A stretch of 64,000 nt of DNA, taken from positions 186,001-250,000 of the forward strand of contig NZ_JAKRGB010000003.1 of NCBI RefSeq assembly GCF_022347725.1, read 5' to 3'. This DNA is from Ruegeria sp. Ofav3-42 (lineage in GTDB: Bacteria; Pseudomonadota; Alphaproteobacteria; Rhodobacterales; Rhodobacteraceae). The notes below the pieces were generated by a model. That model ran no database searches. It saw only the letters and a list, made by a program, of their open reading frames with translations, and was not told the origin of the DNA. Both the position numbers and the translations under genes were made by a program. Shown here piece after piece: positions 61,385 through 64,000 of this stretch (the first letter of the stretch is position 1; each line of letters starts with the position of its first letter).

Positions 61385-62971
61385 ATGAACGAACAACTCA
61401 CTCACATGGCCGGTCAGGTCACAGCGGGCAAACTCACCCGCCGCGAATTCATGGGGAAAGCGGCGGCTTTGGGTGTGTCGGCAGCGATGGCCAGCACCAT
61501 GTTTGCCGATGCCGCGCGTGCGGCTGGGCCGAAAAAGGGCGGCGATCTGAAGTTTGGTTTGCAGGGCGGGAACTCCACCGACTCGCTTGACCCGGCGACC
61601 TATGCCAGCTCGGTGCCATTCCAGACTGGCAGACAATTCGGCGACACGCTGGTCGAAGTCGCACCGGATGGTTCAATCGAACCCCGCTTGGCCGAAAGCG
61701 TCGAAGGCAGCGCAGATGCCAAGGTCTGGACCTTCAAGCTGCGTCAGGGTGTGGAATTCCACAACGGCAAGACCATGACCAGCGAAGACGTGCTGAAGAC
61801 CATGGAACGCCACTCCAACGAAGACTCCAAGTCCGGTGCCCTGGGCATCATGAAGGGCATTGAGTCAATGAAGGCTGACGGAGACAACTTCCAGGTGACT
61901 CTGACCGAGCCGAATGCTGACCTCCCCTTCCTGATGGCCGACTATCACCTGATCATCCAGCCGGACGGCGGTATGGACAACCCTGGCGCAGGCATCGGCA
62001 CCGGTCCCTATCAGGTCGAAGTCGACGAGCCGGGCGTGCGCCATTTGTTCAAGAAGTTTGCCAACCACTGGAACCCCGATTTCGGCAATTTCGACAGCGT
62101 TGAAGTGATCGTTATCAACGATGCGACCGCACGTACGGCCGCTTTGCAATCGGGTCAGGTTCACGCGATCAACCGCGTCGAGCCGAAGGTTGCCGATCTG
62201 CTGGGCCGCGCGCCGAACCTGACTGTGCATTCGACCGCTGGTCGTGGGCACTATGTGTTCATCATGCACTGCGATACTGCGCCGTTCGACAACAACGAAC
62301 TGCGTCTGGCGCTGAAGCATGCCATCAACCGTCAGGATCTGGTCGACAAGGTTCTGCGTGGCTACGGCACCATTGGTAACGACATGCCGGTCAACGCGGC
62401 ATACCCGCTGTTTGACGGCTCGATCCCGCAGCGCGAGTTCAGCCTTGAAAAGGCCGCTGAGCACTATCAGAAGTCGGGTCATGACGGCTCGCCAATCATC
62501 CTGCGTGTCGCAGATGGTGCCTTCCCGGGTGCCGTGGATGCCGCAGCTCTGTTCCAGCAAAGCGCCGCTCAGGCCGGTATCCCGCTGGAGATCAAGCGCG
62601 AGCCGAACGACGGTTACTGGTCCGAGGTCTGGAACGTTCAGCCATTCTGTGCCTCCTACTGGGGTGGCCGTCCGGTGCAGGATCAGATGTACGCGACCGC
62701 GTATCTGTCGACAGCGGATTGGAACGACACCCGCTTCAAGGTGCCGGAGTTCGACGAGATGTTGTTCGCAGCACGCGCCGAACTGGACAACGACAAGCGC
62801 AAGGACATCTACAGCAAGATGGGCGTCATGGTCCGCGACCAGGGCGGCCTGATCTGCCCGATGTTCAACGATTTTGTGGAAGGCGTCACCAATCAACTCG
62901 CAGGTTGGGAAAGCGACCCGACCCAAGAGATGATGAATGGTCAGATGTCCCGCAAGATGTGGTTCTCCTGA
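61385..62971 (+). CDS. ABC transporter substrate-binding protein (peptide type), Tat-exported
   Basis: This 528-residue periplasmic protein binds peptides or related compounds. It has a twin-arginine signal: LTRREFMGKAAALGVSAAMA, then the DppA/OppA-type domain with DSLDPATYASS, VWTFKLRQGVEFHNGKTMT and PYQVEVDEPGVRHLFKKF. Tat export is unusual but known among these binding proteins. The ATG follows GGGAGACCAA. The permease gene begins 15 bases after its stop. Confidence 0.9.
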   Translation: MNEQLTHMAGQVTAGKLTRREFMGKAAALGVSAAMASTMFADAARAAGPKKGGDLKFGLQGGNSTDSLDPATYASSVPFQTGRQFGDTLVEVAPDGSIEPRLAESVEGSADAKVWTFKLRQGVEFHNGKTMTSEDVLKTMERHSNEDSKSGALGIMKGIESMKADGDNFQVTLTEPNADLPFLMADYHLIIQPDGGMDNPGAGIGTGPYQVEVDEPGVRHLFKKFANHWNPDFGNFDSVEVIVINDATARTAALQSGQVHAINRVEPKVADLLGRAPNLTVHSTAGRGHYVFIMHCDTAPFDNNELRLALKHAINRQDLVDKVLRGYGTIGNDMPVNAAYPLFDGSIPQREFSLEKAAEHYQKSGHDGSPIILRVADGAFPGAVDAAALFQQSAAQAGIPLEIKREPNDGYWSEVWNVQPFCASYWGGRPVQDQMYATAYLSTADWNDTRFKVPEFDEMLFAARAELDNDKRKDIYSKMGVMVRDQGGLICPMFNDFVEGVTNQLAGWESDPTQEMMNGQMSRKMWFS

Positions 62972-62986
62972 TAGGGCCCACGGTTA

Positions 62987-63943
62987 ATGCATCCAATCAT
63001 CAAACTGGTTTCCCAGCGCCTTGCGCTGGGACTCCTGCTTCTCTTCGGTGCATCGGCTCTGATTTTCGGCCTCACTGAAGCCCTGCCCGGGGACGCTGCA
63101 CAAGCGGTCCTTGGCCAATCCGCAACCCCCGAGGCGCTGGCAAACCTGCGCGAAGAAATGGGCCTCAACCGTCCCGCTTTGACCCGCTATTTCGAATGGT
63201 TGGGCGGCATTCTGCAGGGCGATCTGGGTCAGTCACTGACCAATAAACTGGATATTGCAGACTCGATCGGCAGTCGTCTGGGTAACACTCTGTTTCTGGC
63301 GTTCTGGGCCGCAGTCGTATCGGTTCCGCTTGCCATCTTTCTCGGCCTTCTGGCCGTCCGCTATCGCAATCGCTGGCCGGACAAGCTGATTTCAGCTGTG
63401 ACCCTGACCACGATTTCCATCCCTGAATTCCTGATCGGTTACGTTCTGGTCTATTTCATTGCTGTCAAGCTGGGCATGTTCTCGCCTCTGGCCATGATCA
63501 ATGACAGCATGTCCTTCGGGCAAAAGCTGAACTCCATTGCTCTGCCGGTCATCGTGCTGACGCTGGTCGTTCTGGCGCATATGATGCGCATGACCCGGGC
63601 GGCAATCCTGAACGTAATGCAGTCGGCCTATGTGGAAACGGCCGAGCTGAAAGGTCTGAGCAATTTTCAGGTCATCTACCGCCATGCTTTCCCCAACGCG
63701 GTCGCGCCTATCGTCAACGTGGTGATGCTGAACCTGGCCTATCTGGTTGTCGGCGTCGTCGTGGTTGAGGTGGTGTTCGTCTATCCCGGTATGGGACAGT
63801 ATCTGGTCGATCACGTGACCAAGCGTGACGTGCCGGTGGTTCTGGCCTGCGGCGTGATCTTCGCTGCCATCTATATCGGACTGAACATGATTGCAGACAT
63901 CGTTGCCATTCTGGCCAACCCAAGGCTGAGGCATCCGAAATGA
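62987..63943 (+). CDS. ABC transporter permease, DppB type
   Basis: This 318-residue permease has six membrane segments and the inner membrane loop AAILNVMQSAYVETAELKGL, which ends the EAA-type contact site, then HAFPNAVAPIVNVVMLNLAY. It begins LGLLLLFGASALIFGLTEAL and shows the usual DppB N-terminal stretch LPGDAAQAVLG. Its stop overlaps the start of the next permease by 3 bases. Confidence 0.92.
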   Translation: MHPIIKLVSQRLALGLLLLFGASALIFGLTEALPGDAAQAVLGQSATPEALANLREEMGLNRPALTRYFEWLGGILQGDLGQSLTNKLDIADSIGSRLGNTLFLAFWAAVVSVPLAIFLGLLAVRYRNRWPDKLISAVTLTTISIPEFLIGYVLVYFIAVKLGMFSPLAMINDSMSFGQKLNSIALPVIVLTLVVLAHMMRMTRAAILNVMQSAYVETAELKGLSNFQVIYRHAFPNAVAPIVNVVMLNLAYLVVGVVVVEVVFVYPGMGQYLVDHVTKRDVPVVLACGVIFAAIYIGLNMIADIVAILANPRLRHPK

Positions 63944-64000
63944 AGAACATCCCTATCTCTGCAATGATCGGGCTGGCCTTCACAGCCCTGTACTTCATCA
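63940..64000 (+). CDS. ABC transporter permease, DppC type (cut by window edge)
   Basis: The frame starts at ATG 63940, overlapping the TGA of the previous gene, and gives MKNIPISAMIGLAFTALYFI before the window ends. A hydrophobic first helix after a short cytosolic start, and its place after DppB, make a DppC-type partner very likely. The rest of the gene is outside. Confidence 0.75.
   Translation, partial: MKNIPISAMIGLAFTALYFI

Overview
The window looks like chromosomal DNA of a marine Rhodobacteraceae (Roseobacter group, Ruegeria-like). This rests on gene families and layout: propionyl-CoA carboxylase genes split around a porin, with an ScfR-type regulator (PccR) nearby; betI-betC-betA with choline sulfatase; YdcH, DUF6497, DUF4174 and DUF2927 proteins typical of the group; and short G+C-rich hairpins after stop codons. 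Codon use is uniform. I see no insertion sequence, prophage, CRISPR array, tRNA or rRNA. The one recognisable stable RNA is the RNase P RNA on the minus strand.

Layout. 1-11013 is a propionate locus: methylmalonyl-CoA mutase (runs off the left edge), DUF4174 protein, pccA, a small lipoprotein, a DcaP-like porin, two small genes, pccB, a Bcr/CflA-type exporter and pccR. TTTGCAAA boxes lie in front of both pccB and pccR. 11086-16863 holds ydcH, the choline-O-sulfate/choline operon betI-betC-betA, a DMT exporter and argO, with argP divergent. 17850-31086 is mixed housekeeping and transport: an MFS permease, yebC, two SLC13-type permeases, a GATase, a BASS transporter paired with a flavin dehydrogenase, ymdB, a folate cyclo-ligase and mgtE. 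31220-33846 carries guanine deaminase and a probable 8-oxoguanine deaminase that converge on one CTAG. 33961-42734 holds a histidinol-phosphatase-like gene, regulators, a quinone reductase, a Bax-inhibitor-1 protein, rpmG, a TerB-like protein and a DUF1326/DUF2182/GYD cluster. rnpB follows, then an amidase, an Excalibur lipoprotein, gatCA and assorted enzymes.

51414-56899 is the most system-like stretch. One strand carries a 29-residue membrane microprotein, XpaC, TelA, a DUF2927 lipoprotein, an SPFH protein with a GYF-type tail, and a zinc-ribbon membrane protein. The spacings are short, so an envelope-linked toxic-anion or membrane-stress complex is the likely reading, but its actual job is unknown. 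After it come a nitroreductase, dtd and a glycerate kinase (translationally coupled), a CocE/NonD hydrolase, and a peptide ABC transporter that runs off the right edge.

The least explained DNA is 3657-4306, between the small lipoprotein and the porin. It holds a hairpin that would mask the lipoprotein ribosome binding site, two long inverted repeats, and a strong minus-strand terminator with no gene in front of it, which suggests an unannotated small RNA.
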